Source: Gemmatimonas sp.
GTDB taxonomy: Bacteria; Gemmatimonadota; Gemmatimonadetes; Gemmatimonadales; Gemmatimonadaceae
Assembly: GCA_013822285.1 (NCBI GenBank)
Contig: PNKF01000007.1
Coordinates: 1-33,413 of the forward strand
Direction: 5' to 3'
DNA length: 33,413 nt
Of the stretch, positions 25,303 through 33,413 are shown in pieces; position 1 is the stretch's first letter; each line of letters begins with the position of its first letter. A model generated the notes under the pieces. It made no database searches, had not been told where the DNA came from, and saw nothing but the letters and a program-made list of their open reading frames with translations. The position numbers and the translations under genes were made by a program.

Positions 25303-25656
25303 ATGCTGAGCGACAAGGCTGTGGAACTGGGCCGCCTCATCGGCCAGAGCGCGGAGTATCAGGCGGTGAAGCGGTCCAACGAGGCGCTGCAGGAAGACAA
25401 GCAGCTCGTCGAGGCGCTGCAGGCCATGGAGACGCTGCGCCGTGACGCGGAAGCGCTGATCCAGGCGGGCTCCTCGCCGACACCGAAGATGGAAGAGCAG
25501 CTCGAGCAGCTGCTCTCGCAGGTGCAGACGAACGCCCTCTACCAGCGCTTCATCGCCGCCAACGAGAACTTCGACAAGGTGATGCAGCAGGTGAATCAGT
25601 GGATGCTCGAGGGCATCAAAAAGGGCGCGGCGAGCCCGATCATCACTCTGGGCTGA
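25303..25656 (+). CDS. YlbF/YmcA family regulator
   Basis: A 117-residue helical protein (MLSDKAVELGRLIGQSAEYQ, then VEALQAMETLRRDAEALIQAG, NALYQRFIAANENFDKVMQQV). This is the YlbF family pattern. In Bacillus, YlbF and YmcA form a complex that modulates RNase Y; a role here is inference. It starts 5 bp after prmC and is followed directly by tmk, so it lies within a housekeeping operon. Confidence 0.85.
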   Translation: MLSDKAVELGRLIGQSAEYQAVKRSNEALQEDKQLVEALQAMETLRRDAEALIQAGSSPTPKMEEQLEQLLSQVQTNALYQRFIAANENFDKVMQQVNQWMLEGIKKGAASPIITLG

Positions 25657-25667
25657 GCACGCTCGCG

Positions 25668-26336
25668 TTGCGCGGTCAGCTCGTGGTCTTCGAGGGAGGC
25701 GAGGGAGCGGGGAAGTCCACCCAGCTCCAGCGCCTCTCGGCGCGTCTCACGGTCGATGGCGTGAAGCACGCGGTGTATCGCGAACCCGGCGGAACGCCCG
25801 TCGGCGACAGGATCCGCGAGATCCTCCTGCACTCCGACCTTCCGCTGGCCCCGACGGCCGAGGCCTCGCTGTTCGTGGCCTCGCGCGCACAGTTGGTGCA
25901 CACGGTGGTGAAGCCGGCGCTGGTTGCGGGGCAGCACATCCTGCTCGATCGCTTCCTGCTCTCCACCTACGCGTATCAGATCCACGGCCGCGGACTGCCC
26001 TCGCGAGAAGTTCGCGCGGCGAACGAACTTGCCACGCAGGGGCTGGTGCCGGATCTCACGGTACTCCTGCGATTGCCTGTCTCCGAAGGCTTGGACCGTG
26101 CAGGCAAGCGGGGCGAGGCCGACCGCTTCGAGCGCGCCGACCGCGGCTTCCACGATCGCGTGGCCGCGGCCTTCGATCAGTTCGCTGAGCCGAGCTGGCA
26201 GCGCGCGCATCCGGAGTGCGGGAAGATCGTCGCGGTGGATGCGTCTGGCTCTCTCGATGAAGTCGAACAGCGCGTGCAGGCCGCGATCGCCGCGCATTGC
26301 CCGGCCTTGCTCAGCCGCGCGGGGTCTCGCGCGTGA
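25668..26336 (+). CDS. tmk: thymidylate kinase
   Basis: A 222-residue dTMP kinase making dTDP for DNA synthesis. The P-loop is FEGGEGAGKSTQ, the dTMP site includes YREPGGTPVGDRIRE, the DR motif is LLDRFLLSTYAYQ, and the lid and base contacts follow (ERADRGFHDRVAAAF). I choose TTG 25668 (read MRGQLVVFEGG), which gives the usual 5-6 residues before the first strand. GTG 25683 would cut it short. The frame upstream overlaps ylbF. Confidence 0.93.
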   Translation: MRGQLVVFEGGEGAGKSTQLQRLSARLTVDGVKHAVYREPGGTPVGDRIREILLHSDLPLAPTAEASLFVASRAQLVHTVVKPALVAGQHILLDRFLLSTYAYQIHGRGLPSREVRAANELATQGLVPDLTVLLRLPVSEGLDRAGKRGEADRFERADRGFHDRVAAAFDQFAEPSWQRAHPECGKIVAVDASGSLDEVEQRVQAAIAAHCPALLSRAGSRA

Positions 26337-26370
26337 AGCCTTCGCTCATCGGCTCCCGTAAGGGTCGCGC

Positions 26371-27924
26371 ATGAACCGCTTCCGCCTGCTCCCGCCGACG
26401 GCGCTGATCGCCATCGCGCTGCTCTCCGGCGCCTGGCTGCTGGGCCGCGCCCTCGACCGCGACGAACGCCGCTCCGAGGAAGGCGCGCGCTTGCTCGACG
26501 CCGTGATGGACCGCGTGCGCAACAGCTACGTGGAGCCTGTCGACGAAGAACAACTCTGGCAGGCCGCCGTCGCGGGCATGCTCGACGAACTCGGCGACCC
26601 GAACTCCGCCTACATCACGCCGGATCGCCTCGAGAGCCTGCAGCTCTCGGCCTCCAACGCCTACCGCGGCGTGGGCCTGAGCGTGGACGTCATCGATGGC
26701 TGGATCACCGTCATCCAACCGCGCGCGGGCTCTCCTGCTGAACGCGCCGGTCTGCAGACGGGCGATCGCTTGATCGAGCTCGACGGCAAGTCCATGCAAG
26801 GCTGGACCGTGCAGGAAGCCCGCGAGCGTCTGCGTGGCCCACTGGGCAGCACGGTGCGGCTCGTCGTCGAACGCGGGCAGGGCACGCGCATCACCGTCAC
26901 GCTCGAGCGTGCGGATATCCGCAATCGCGCGGTCACGCGCGCAGTCGTCCTCGACGGCGGCGTGGGCTACCTCGCGGTCACGACCTTTTCCGACTCCACC
27001 GAAGCCGAGTTGATCTCGATGGTGGATTCGCTGCGTCGTGCGGGCGCGACATCGTTGGTCCTCGACATGCGCAACAATCCCGGCGGGCTGCTCGAGCAGG
27101 GCGTCGGTGTGGCCGATCTCTTCTTGATGCCGGGACAGCAGATCGTCACCACCCGCGGGCGGTCGGCGAACGCGAACAAGACCTACGTCGATTCAACCGC
27201 TGAGCGATGGGGCGGATTGCCAATGGCTGTGCTGGTGAACGGTCTGACGGCCAGCGCCGCCGAGATCGTCGCCGGTGCCCTGCAGGATCACGACCGCGCC
27301 GTCGTGCTCGGCCGCGTCAGCTACGGCAAGGGCAGCGCACAAACGGTGTACCCGCTCGACAACGGCGCGGCGATCTCGCTTACCGAAGCGCGCTGGTTCA
27401 CGCCGCTGGGCCGCTCGCTCGAAGTCGCGCCGCCTGACGAAGAACCCCTCGCCGACGCCGACACCGCGCGCCCACTGTTCCGCACGGCCAGCGGTCGCAA
27501 GGTGTACGGCGGCGGTGGCATCGTGCCCGACATCGCCGTGGGCGACAGCACGCTCGACCCCAACGAGCGGCGTTTGCTCGCCGAGCTCGGGGCCGACGTG
27601 CCGCGCTGGCGCGAAGCGCTGACGGCCGAGGCCCGGGCGTTGGTGCAGGCGCGCGCCGTGCGCGACTCGATGTTCACCACGCGCCCCGAGTGGCGCGGAC
27701 GCCTGCAGACGCGCATGCGCGCGATGGGGCTGCGTTTCACCGCATCGACGTTCGCCGAGGCGAGTGCATTTGTGGATCGCCGCCTGGGCGACGAGATCGC
27801 GCGGCAGGGCTGGGGCGCGGCGTACGCGCAGCGGCGGCAGGTGCGCGGTGATGTGGTGGTGCAGCGGGCAGCGGAGTTGCTGCGCAAGGCGCGCGCGCCG
27901 CAGGATGTGTTCGTGGCGGAGTGA
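26371..27924 (+). CDS. S41 family C-terminal processing peptidase (CtpA-like)
   Basis: A 517-residue protease with an N-terminal signal or anchor (MNRFRLLPPTALIAIALLSG). It has an S41 N-terminal helical region (SYVEPVDEEQLWQAAVAGML), a PDZ domain (about 95-180, GVGLSVDVIDGWITVIQPRAG) and the S41 catalytic core. The nucleophile is the Ser in NGLTASAAEIVAGAL and the general-base Lys lies in VSYGKGSAQTVYPL. It acts in the periplasm on C-termini of exported proteins. AAGGG lies 7 nt upstream of ATG 26371. The last about 150 residues are an Arg-rich extension after the core. Confidence 0.93.
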   Translation: MNRFRLLPPTALIAIALLSGAWLLGRALDRDERRSEEGARLLDAVMDRVRNSYVEPVDEEQLWQAAVAGMLDELGDPNSAYITPDRLESLQLSASNAYRGVGLSVDVIDGWITVIQPRAGSPAERAGLQTGDRLIELDGKSMQGWTVQEARERLRGPLGSTVRLVVERGQGTRITVTLERADIRNRAVTRAVVLDGGVGYLAVTTFSDSTEAELISMVDSLRRAGATSLVLDMRNNPGGLLEQGVGVADLFLMPGQQIVTTRGRSANANKTYVDSTAERWGGLPMAVLVNGLTASAAEIVAGALQDHDRAVVLGRVSYGKGSAQTVYPLDNGAAISLTEARWFTPLGRSLEVAPPDEEPLADADTARPLFRTASGRKVYGGGGIVPDIAVGDSTLDPNERRLLAELGADVPRWREALTAEARALVQARAVRDSMFTTRPEWRGRLQTRMRAMGLRFTASTFAEASAFVDRRLGDEIARQGWGAAYAQRRQVRGDVVVQRAAELLRKARAPQDVFVAE

Positions 27925-27940
27925 ACGGCAACTGCCGTTC
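27923..27940. other. perfect hairpin at the protease stop codon
   Basis: GAACGGCA-AC-TGCCGTTC, 8-bp arms, begins within the TGA of the S41 gene. No T-run follows, so it could be a factor-dependent end, an mRNA-stabilising hairpin, or the edge of the adjacent dispersed repeat. Confidence 0.45.
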
Positions 27941-27941
27941 A

Positions 27942-27965
27942 CCACGGAGACACGAAGACACGGAG
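27942..27965. repeat. CCACGGAG-type dispersed repeat, short copy
   Basis: Begins CCACGGAGACACGAAGACAC and matches 21 of 24 positions of the left arm of the longer copy at 29259-29345. It has no inverted partner nearby. Confidence 0.6.
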
Positions 27966-28119
27966 ACTGCAGAAGAAGTGCTTTGGGGACCGCGCCGCTG
28001 CATCGGTGCGTGCGGAGTGCGTGGATCCGCCACCGGTGGCGATGCGCCGAGCGTCGATCGTCGCTACCCCTCCGCTATCGTCTCGGGGGTCGGCGCCCCG
28101 CCGGCACGATCGCGGCATC

Positions 28120-28148
28120 TTGCTTGTAATAACGCCACGCGTTACTAT
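28120..28148 (+). promoter_or_regulatory. higBA promoter with palindromic operator
   Basis: TTGCTT (28120-28125) and TACTAT (28143-28148) are separated by 17 bp, and the toxin ATG begins 4 nt after the -10 box. The perfect palindrome TAACGC-CAC-GCGTTA (28130-28144) fills the spacer and touches the -10 box, as expected for repression by HigA. Confidence 0.7.
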
Positions 28149-28152
28149 TTCT

Positions 28153-28260
28153 ATGATTCGCAGCTTCGCAGACCGAGACACGGAGCGTCTCTGGGAACGC
28201 GAGCACGTCCGACTGGTGGACGGCAGCGTCGAAGACGTCGAGATCATCGACTACCACTAG
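28153..28260 (+). pseudogene. higB: internally deleted HigB/RelE-type toxin
   Basis: A 35-codon frame reads MIRSFADRDTERLWEREHVR and then jumps to VEDVEIIDYH before TAG. These are the first and last segments of HigB toxins, which normally have about 90 residues. The central RelE-fold strands with the catalytic basic residues are missing while frame is kept, so this looks like an in-frame deletion of roughly 55 codons. The product should be inert or at most an HigA-binding peptide. HigA follows 8 bp downstream. Confidence 0.7.
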
Positions 28261-28268
28261 AGGCAACG

Positions 28269-28571
28269 ATGGCCAAGAAGGTCGCACCGATTCACCCAGG
28301 CGAAGTGCTGCTGGAGGAGTTCTTGGTCCCCCTCGATCTCTCGCAGTATCGTCTGGCGCATTCCATCAGCGTCCCGCCGCGTCGCATCAATGAGATCGTC
28401 CATGGCGATCGGGCGATCTCTGCGGATACCGCGCTGCGACTGTCGCGCTTCTTCGGCAACAGTGCCGAGTTCTGGCTGAACCTCCAAGCGCGTTTCGACC
28501 TTGAGACTGAACGTGACAGGCTCGGGGCACGCTTGGAGCGCGAGGTCGAAGTCTTCGCTTCCGCGAGCTGA
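28269..28571 (+). CDS. higA: HigA-type antitoxin, XRE helix-turn-helix
   Basis: A 100-residue HigA with the N-terminal IHPGEVLLEEFLVPLDLSQYRL, a helix-turn-helix (HSISVPPRRINEIVHGDRAIS), then DTALRLSRFFGNSAEFWLNLQ, the full family pattern. It neutralises HigB and represses its own operon. GAGG lies 6 nt upstream of ATG 28269. It is intact although the toxin is not. Confidence 0.92.
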   Translation: MAKKVAPIHPGEVLLEEFLVPLDLSQYRLAHSISVPPRRINEIVHGDRAISADTALRLSRFFGNSAEFWLNLQARFDLETERDRLGARLEREVEVFASAS

Positions 28572-28598
28572 TTGGCGGGGCCGCGGGCCTGCGGCCGC

Positions 28599-29192
28599 TC
28601 AGTCCTCGAGCGGCGGCCCGAGCATGTCGAGATCGCCAAGATCCTTGTTTCGGCCCGTAGTCGACTTGTTGCGGATGAGGTGCTCGCGCGACAGGAAGCC
28701 AACATCGCGTCCCTCGAACTTGCCGACGACTCGGGCGTCCCAGGCTTCGGCGAACGAGACCCCTGAGATGCTCGTCATTACATCAATCCGATTGGGTGGC
28801 TGACCGACCTGGAAGACCGGCCCTTCGGTCTCGAAGTCCTGCCGCTGCATCTTGAAGTCGGCCAGCGGGACCCCGAATCGGGTCAGTGCTCGCCAGGTTC
28901 GACCCGCATTCTCGGGATTCGCCGCGATGAACAGGTCGAGGTCCCCAGTCGCGCGTGGCACGCCGTGAATCGCGAGCGCGTGCGCGCCGACGATGAGGAA
29001 CTGGACCTCTTCGTCGAGGAACAGCGCGACCATGTCGCGGAAATCCGGGCCGAGGTCGCAGCGGTAGCCCATCGCGCTGAGCTCGCGGACCATGCGTAGC
29101 CGTTCGTCATGATTGCGGCCGCGAGGCGGCATATCTGCCTCGGGATCGCCGAGCTCGAACCGCTTGATCCAGATATCCTTGCGCTCGGACAT
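28599..29192 (-). CDS. DUF6036/AbiEii-like nucleotidyltransferase
   Basis: A 197-residue protein. The domain begins near residue 50 with MVALFLDEEVQFLIVGAHAL and the motif HGVPRATGDLDLFI, the D-x-D site of the AbiEii/DUF6036 nucleotidyltransferase group. It continues with FQVGQPPNRIDVMTSISGVSF and LIRNKSTTGRNKDLGDLDML. Such proteins are often toxins or toxin-like partners in type IV TA systems. Residues 1-48 (MSERKDIWIKRFELGDPEAD and on to ELSAMGYR) are an extra N-terminal segment that may represent a fused small partner. It is convergent with higA and has no separate antitoxin beside it. Confidence 0.8.
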   Translation of the reverse strand: MSERKDIWIKRFELGDPEADMPPRGRNHDERLRMVRELSAMGYRCDLGPDFRDMVALFLDEEVQFLIVGAHALAIHGVPRATGDLDLFIAANPENAGRTWRALTRFGVPLADFKMQRQDFETEGPVFQVGQPPNRIDVMTSISGVSFAEAWDARVVGKFEGRDVGFLSREHLIRNKSTTGRNKDLGDLDMLGPPLED

Positions 29193-29258
29193 ACCTTCAA
29201 TTTACCGCTCGGCGAGCGCCGAGTCCACGAAAATCACGCGCGCATCCTGAAAACAACG

Positions 29259-29345
29259 TTGCCACGGAGGCACAGAGACACGGAGGATTGCGAGTCACTG
29301 GCCAAGAGGCACGCAAGGCTCAGTGCCTCGGTGCCTCTGTGGCAA
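29259..29345. repeat. CCACGGAG-type dispersed inverted-repeat element (87 bp)
   Basis: Left end TTGCCACGGAGGCAC (29259-29273) and right end GTGCCTCTGTGGCAA (29331-29345) pair at 14 of 15 positions. The longer 27-nt arms pair at 23. Such CCACGGAG/CACAGAG elements without coding capacity behave like small non-autonomous or palindromic dispersed repeats. It sits between the nucleotidyltransferase gene and the end of the DAHP synthase gene. Confidence 0.7.
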
Positions 29346-29350
29346 GCAGT

Positions 29351-30373
29351 TCAGCCCGCGATCCGCCGCCCAATCGCCTCGGCCACGCGCTTCAGCTGCA
29401 CGACCGTCTCGGCGAACTGCACCGGCGTCTGCGACTGCGCGCCATCGCTCATCGCCTTCTCCGGCTGCGGATGCACTTCGATGATGATGCCATCCGCGCC
29501 CGCCGCGATCGCCGCACGCGACATCGGCAGCACCTTGTCGCGCCGCCCCGTACCGTGCGAAGGATCCGCGACGATCGGCAGGTGCGACAGCCCCTGCACG
29601 ATCGGGATCGCCGTGAGGTCGAACAGGTTGCGCGAGGCCGTATCGAACGAGCGCAGCCCACGCTCGCAGAGCACCACCTTCGTGTTGCCCTCGGCGAGCA
29701 GATACTCGGCGCTCAGCAACAGGTCTTGGATCGTCGCCGCCATGCCGCGCTTCAAGAGCACCGGCTTCTTGAGCTTGCCGGCCATCTTGAGCAGCGAGTA
29801 GTTCTGCATGTTGCGCGCGCCGATCTGGATCATGTCGGCGTACTCGGCCACCAGCTCGGCGCCGGCTTCGTCCATCGCTTCCGTCACGATGGGCAGGCCC
29901 GTCTCCTGCTTGGCGAGCCTGAGCAGCTTGAGACCTTCGAGGCCCATGCCTTGGAACGAGTACGGCGACGAGCGCGGCTTGAACGCCCCGCCACGCAGCG
30001 CGACGGCACCGGCCGCCTTCACCTGGCGCGCCGATTCCATGATCTGCTTCTCGCTCTCGACGGAGCAGGGGCCGGCGATGATCGGCACTTCCGTGCCGCC
30101 GAAGCGCACGCCAGGCGCGATCTCGACGATGGTGGTTTCCTGCTTCCACTCACGCGAGACCTGCTTGTACGGATTCGAGACGTAGATGACCTCGGCGACG
30201 CCGGGGAAATCTTCCAGCGGCGAGCCGTCCACGCGGCCGTCGTTGCCGACGAGGCCGACGGCCGTGCGCTGCGCGCCGGGCATCGGCTGCGCCGTATAGC
30301 CCTTGTCGCGGATCCACTGGCACACCGCCTCGATCTGGTCGGGCGTCGCGCCCTGCTTCATTACGACCAACAT
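29351..30373 (-). CDS. aroF: 3-deoxy-7-phosphoheptulonate (DAHP) synthase
   Basis: A 340-residue type I-beta DAHP synthase, first step of the shikimate pathway (PEP plus erythrose 4-phosphate). The N-terminal ferredoxin-like regulatory domain spans about 1-70 ([20 protein letters not shown]). The TIM barrel follows with [54 protein letters not shown] and [12 protein letters not shown], which hold the metal and substrate ligands. AAGGA precedes ATG 30373 by 10 nt. It lies 13 bp downstream of smc on the same strand. Confidence 0.95.
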   Translation of the reverse strand: MLVVMKQGATPDQIEAVCQWIRDKGYTAQPMPGAQRTAVGLVGNDGRVDGSPLEDFPGVAEVIYVSNPYKQVSREWKQETTIVEIAPGVRFGGTEVPIIAGPCSVESEKQIMESARQVKAAGAVALRGGAFKPRSSPYSFQGMGLEGLKLLRLAKQETGLPIVTEAMDEAGAELVAEYADMIQIGARNMQNYSLLKMAGKLKKPVLLKRGMAATIQDLLLSAEYLLAEGNTKVVLCERGLRSFDTASRNLFDLTAIPIVQGLSHLPIVADPSHGTGRRDKVLPMSRAAIAAGADGIIIEVHPQPEKAMSDGAQSQTPVQFAETVVQLKRVAEAIGRRIAG

Positions 30374-30386
30374 TGCGATTCTATCC

Positions 30387-33300
30387 TTACGCGGGGGTCA
30401 CAGCCGCTTCGGGCTCGGCGGCATCGACCGCGGGACCGCGCATGCGCACGGACACCAGCGACGACACACCAGGCTCCTGCATCGTCACACCGTAGACGGC
30501 ATCGGCCGCTTGGGTGGTCGTGCGCGGATTGTGCGTGATGACGATGAACTGCGTCTTCGTCTTGAACTGGTTCAGCATCTTCACGAAGCGCCCGATGTTC
30601 TGGTCGTCGAGCGGCGCGTCGACTTCGTCCAGCAGGCAGAAGGGGCTGGGCTTGGTCAAGAAGATGCCAAACAACAAAGACAGGGCGACGAGCGCGCGTT
30701 CCCCGCTCGAGAGCAGGTGGATGCGCTGCGTGCGCTTGCCGCGCGGGCTGGCGTGGATCTCGATGTCGCAGTCCAGCGGACGCTCCGGATCCTCGAGGCG
30801 CAGGTCGCACTCGCCACCGCCGAACAGCGTCATGAAGATCTCGCGGAAGTGCGCCCGCACCTGCGCGAAGGTCGCCAAGAACAGATCGCGCGCGGTGACG
30901 TCGATCTCCTTGATGGCCTGCTGCAGCTTGGCCTGAGCCTCGACCAAGTCCGCCCGCTGCGTGGTGAGGAACTCGAGGCGCTTGGTCTCTTCCTCATGCT
31001 CCTCGATGGCCAGCGGATTCACCGGCCCGAGCTGCTCGAGCTGCTTGCGCAGGTCTTCCGCCTCGGCGCGCAGCGCGTCCTCTTCGGCCTCGACGGGCTC
31101 GTAGTTGGCGAAGAGCTCGTCGAGCGGACGACGCCACTCGGTCTCCAGGCGCTCGCGGATCGCGGTGCGCTTGCCGGAGAGTTCGGTGTGCCGCAGCTCG
31201 GCCACGTGCAGCGTCTCGCTGCTGGCGTTGGCATCGATACGCGAGGCATCGAGCGCGGCGACGGCGGCCTGCAACTCCGCCTCCGTCTCACGCACGGCCT
31301 GTTCGGCGCCCTGCAGGGCTTGGTCGGCCTCGGCCTGCGAGGCACGACGCGCCTCGAGCTCCAGCTGCCACACGCCCATCTGCTGCTCGAGCTGACCATC
31401 CTGCTCGGCCAGCGCCTGCATCTCACGCTCCAGCGCGACCAAGCGATCGGCCGCAGCCGCACGCTCACGCGCGAGGCGCTCACGACGCTCGGTCGCGACC
31501 TGACGGCGCGCTTCGGCCTGCGCATGCGCCACCTGCTGCGCGGCGCGGGCTTCGCGGGCCTCGTCCTGCGCACGCTCGGCGGTGCCAAGCAAGCCACGCG
31601 CGGCCGTCGAGGCTTCATCGGCCTCGAGCAGCTTCTGCGTGGTCTCTTCCTGGCGAACCAGCGAGGCGTTGACGCGGTCGCCGAGCTCGGTGTGACGGCC
31701 GGCGAGACGCTCCTGCAGCGCGACAGCGTCGGCGAGCTCACGGGCCGCGCGCTCACGCACGCGATCGCGCTCCGAACGCACCTGCGAGGCCTGCGCGAGC
31801 GACTGCTGGGCAGCGGCCGCGTTGTCGGCGGCAGCGGCCGCGGCGGCCTCAGCCTGCACGACCTCCGCATGCACCGCCTGTGCGCGCGACTGCACTTCCG
31901 CGCGACGCACATCGACGTTGGCCAGCGTGGCGCGCAGTTCTTCAAGTTCGGCGCGACGCGTGAGCGGACCCGCCGAGCCAGCGTCCTTAGCGGGCAACCA
32001 CATCGCACCACGGGCGTCAATGAAGCCAGAACCGTCCGTCGTCGCCTTCACCTTCCCGAGCAGCGTGCGGACCCAGCCGCCACCGGCGCCTTCGGCGCGC
32101 ACACGCGCGGCGAGCTCGTCGGCATCCGTGGTGCCAGCGGCCTCGTGCAAGGCATCCAACGGCAACAGCAACAGCGCGCCGGGGTTGGTCTCGCTGTGCC
32201 AGGCGCGCACCGCATCGGCGGCCGAGCGGTCACGCACGACGACGGCGTGCACCGTGGCACCCAAGAAGCGCTCGATCTGCGCGGCCACGGCGGCATCGGC
32301 GCCGATGAAGTCCGAGAGCGGCCCAAGCACGGCATCGCTGCCGAAGCGCTCGCGCTCACGCATCAACTTCGCGGCCGCGGGGGCGAGGCCCACGCGCTCA
32401 CGCTCCAAGCCTTCGAGCGCGGCGAGGCGGCCCTGCACGGCCGTGTGTTCCTCTTCGACGCGACGCACATCGGCACGGGCCGCCGCTTCGCGGTCACGCG
32501 CCTCACGTGCGGCGGCACGCGACTGCTCCAGCGCCGCTTCTGCGGCAGCCGAAGCTTCGCGGGCCATCACCAACTGCTCATCGGCGCTGCTGAGCTCGCG
32601 CTCGGCGAGCTGCAGGCGCGCGGTCAGCGCCTCGTGCTCGGCGACGAGTGCAGCCGTGCGCTGGGCCACGTCCGCGAGCTCGCGCTCGGCGTTTTCCCGT
32701 TCGAGCTCCAGGCGACGCGCGGTGTCGCGCAGTTCGCGCACCACGCGATCCGCCGCATCGGCCGACTGCCGCGCGGTGGCCACGACGGTGCGGGCTTCTT
32801 CTTCCTCGGCGACCTTGGCGCGCAGCACTTCGAGCGCCTCATGCAGCTGCTCGGTGCACAGCGTCTCTTCCGACTGCGCGGCGTCCATCTCGCCTTGCAG
32901 GCGATCGCCAAAGGCGGCGCCTTCGGAGCGCTCCTGCTGCGCACGCTCACGACGCGTGAGCGCATTGCGATGACGCTCCTCGGCGACGGCGAGCTCCTGC
33001 TGCAACTCCAACACGCTCTGCCGCGCCTGGCCTGCGACGATGGCGCGCTCCTGGCGCGCCGTCTCGGCGGCGGCACGCGCGGCCTGCGCGAGATCGCGCG
33101 CGACTTCGGCGTCGCGCACGGCCTGCTGCTTGGCGGGCAGCGCTTCGCGCAGGCCCCCGAGGCGTTCGTCGAGGTCGATCAACTCCTGCTGCCACGAGGC
33201 CATCTCGCGCGAGGCCAGCGTGAGCTCCACGGCAAAGCGACGCGTGGTGAGGCTCGCCGCCTTCTCGGCCTTGTTGCGCTGGCGGAGCAGCGAACGCACC

Positions 33301-33413
33301 TGCGTCTGCACTTCGCTGGTGAGGTCGTCGATGCGCACGAGGTCGCCCGAGGTGGCCTCGAGCTGACGCTCGGTGGTGCGACGGCGATCGCGATACAGGC
33401 CGACGCCCGCCGC
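30387..33413 (-). CDS. smc: chromosome segregation protein SMC, C-terminal about 1008 residues (5' end outside the window)
   Basis: The frame is open to the window edge ([20 protein letters not shown] at the edge), so the N-terminal Walker A head is missing here. Visible parts are a long Ala/Glu/Arg-rich coiled coil, a hinge domain ([20 protein letters not shown], then [20 protein letters not shown]) and the returning coiled coil. The C-terminal ATPase head has the signature [19 protein letters not shown] and Walker [19 protein letters not shown] condenses and segregates chromosomes with ScpA/ScpB. Confidence 0.95.
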   Translation of the reverse strand, partial: AAGVGLYRDRRRTTERQLEATSGDLVRIDDLTSEVQTQVRSLLRQRNKAEKAASLTTRRFAVELTLASREMASWQQELIDLDERLGGLREALPAKQQAVRDAEVARDLAQAARAAAETARQERAIVAGQARQSVLELQQELAVAEERHRNALTRRERAQQERSEGAAFGDRLQGEMDAAQSEETLCTEQLHEALEVLRAKVAEEEEARTVVATARQSADAADRVVRELRDTARRLELERENAERELADVAQRTAALVAEHEALTARLQLAERELSSADEQLVMAREASAAAEAALEQSRAAAREARDREAAARADVRRVEEEHTAVQGRLAALEGLERERVGLAPAAAKLMRERERFGSDAVLGPLSDFIGADAAVAAQIERFLGATVHAVVVRDRSAADAVRAWHSETNPGALLLLPLDALHEAAGTTDADELAARVRAEGAGGGWVRTLLGKVKATTDGSGFIDARGAMWLPAKDAGSAGPLTRRAELEELRATLANVDVRRAEVQSRAQAVHAEVVQAEAAAAAAADNAAAAQQSLAQASQVRSERDRVRERAARELADAVALQERLAGRHTELGDRVNASLVRQEETTQKLLEADEASTAARGLLGTAERAQDEAREARAAQQVAHAQAEARRQVATERRERLARERAAAADRLVALEREMQALAEQDGQLEQQMGVWQLELEARRASQAEADQALQGAEQAVRETEAELQAAVAALDASRIDANASSETLHVAELRHTELSGKRTAIRERLETEWRRPLDELFANYEPVEAEEDALRAEAEDLRKQLEQLGPVNPLAIEEHEEETKRLEFLTTQRADLVEAQAKLQQAIKEIDVTARDLFLATFAQVRAHFREIFMTLFGGGECDLRLEDPERPLDCDIEIHASPRGKRTQRIHLLSSGERALVALSLLFGIFLTKPSPFCLLDEVDAPLDDQNIGRFVKMLNQFKTKTQFIVITHNPRTTTQAADAVYGVTMQEPGVSSLVSVRMRGPAVDAAEPEAAVTPA

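Noticed and set aside
30514-33366. Long plus-strand frames opposite smc
   Set aside because: Ser/Arg/Ala-rich shadows produced by the GC-rich coiled-coil coding strand, with no start sites or motifs.

Overview
The window is a GC-rich bacterial chromosome segment. Its base composition, dense codon-biased genes and gene content (prmC-ylbF-tmk-S41 protease run, DAHP synthase next to SMC, VIT transporter, YdeI/OmdA, DUF2200) fit a Gemmatimonadota-like organism. That taxonomic call is inference; no rRNA or tRNA is visible to anchor it.

Left part (1-9480) is ordinary accessory metabolism mixed with small toxin-antitoxin (TA) loci. It holds an NhaC-type antiporter whose frame runs into the start of an alpha/beta hydrolase, the hydrolase body then lying in another frame. 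Next come a TIGR04076 protein overlapping an aldo/keto reductase, an HTH-nucleotidyltransferase gene with a perfect consensus promoter and a decayed partner, and a lipoprotein. A VapBC-like pair, a metallophosphoesterase lipoprotein, and a YdeI-DUF2200-VIT operon follow, then a small exported protein.

Middle part (9480-24363) is a defence-type island. It starts with an HTH/PIN pair whose PIN domain has unusual acidic positions. Convergent to it runs a two-gene module: a four-helix membrane protein with coiled coil, and an exported MIDAS-containing VWA protein. Further right on the minus strand is a type III-like restriction-modification locus in transcription order SNF2 helicase, AlbA_2/ATPase/HTH protein, Mod-type methyltransferase and Res-type helicase-nuclease. 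The methyltransferase is interrupted by one in-frame TGA between its DPPY and FxGxG motifs. The AlbA_2 gene carries a cluster of CGGAAG-type repeats at its start codon and a second perfect inverted copy inside its own coding sequence.

Right part (24437-33413) is mostly housekeeping: prmC, a YlbF-family regulator, tmk, an S41 (CtpA-like) protease, DAHP synthase and the C-terminal bulk of smc, which runs off the window. Between the protease and DAHP synthase is a 1.4-kb pocket bracketed by copies of a CCACGGAG-type dispersed repeat. It holds a HigA antitoxin, an internally deleted HigB, and an AbiEii/DUF6036-like nucleotidyltransferase.

Two patterns cut across regions. Three TA-like promoters place the -10 box only 4-7 nt before the ATG, with a palindromic operator inside the promoter, implying leaderless, autoregulated transcripts. 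In two or three of the four TA-like loci the toxin side is damaged while the antitoxin side is intact. The most promising undescribed candidates are the VWA/membrane module and the SNF2-AlbA_2-Mod-Res locus with its repeat-based control.
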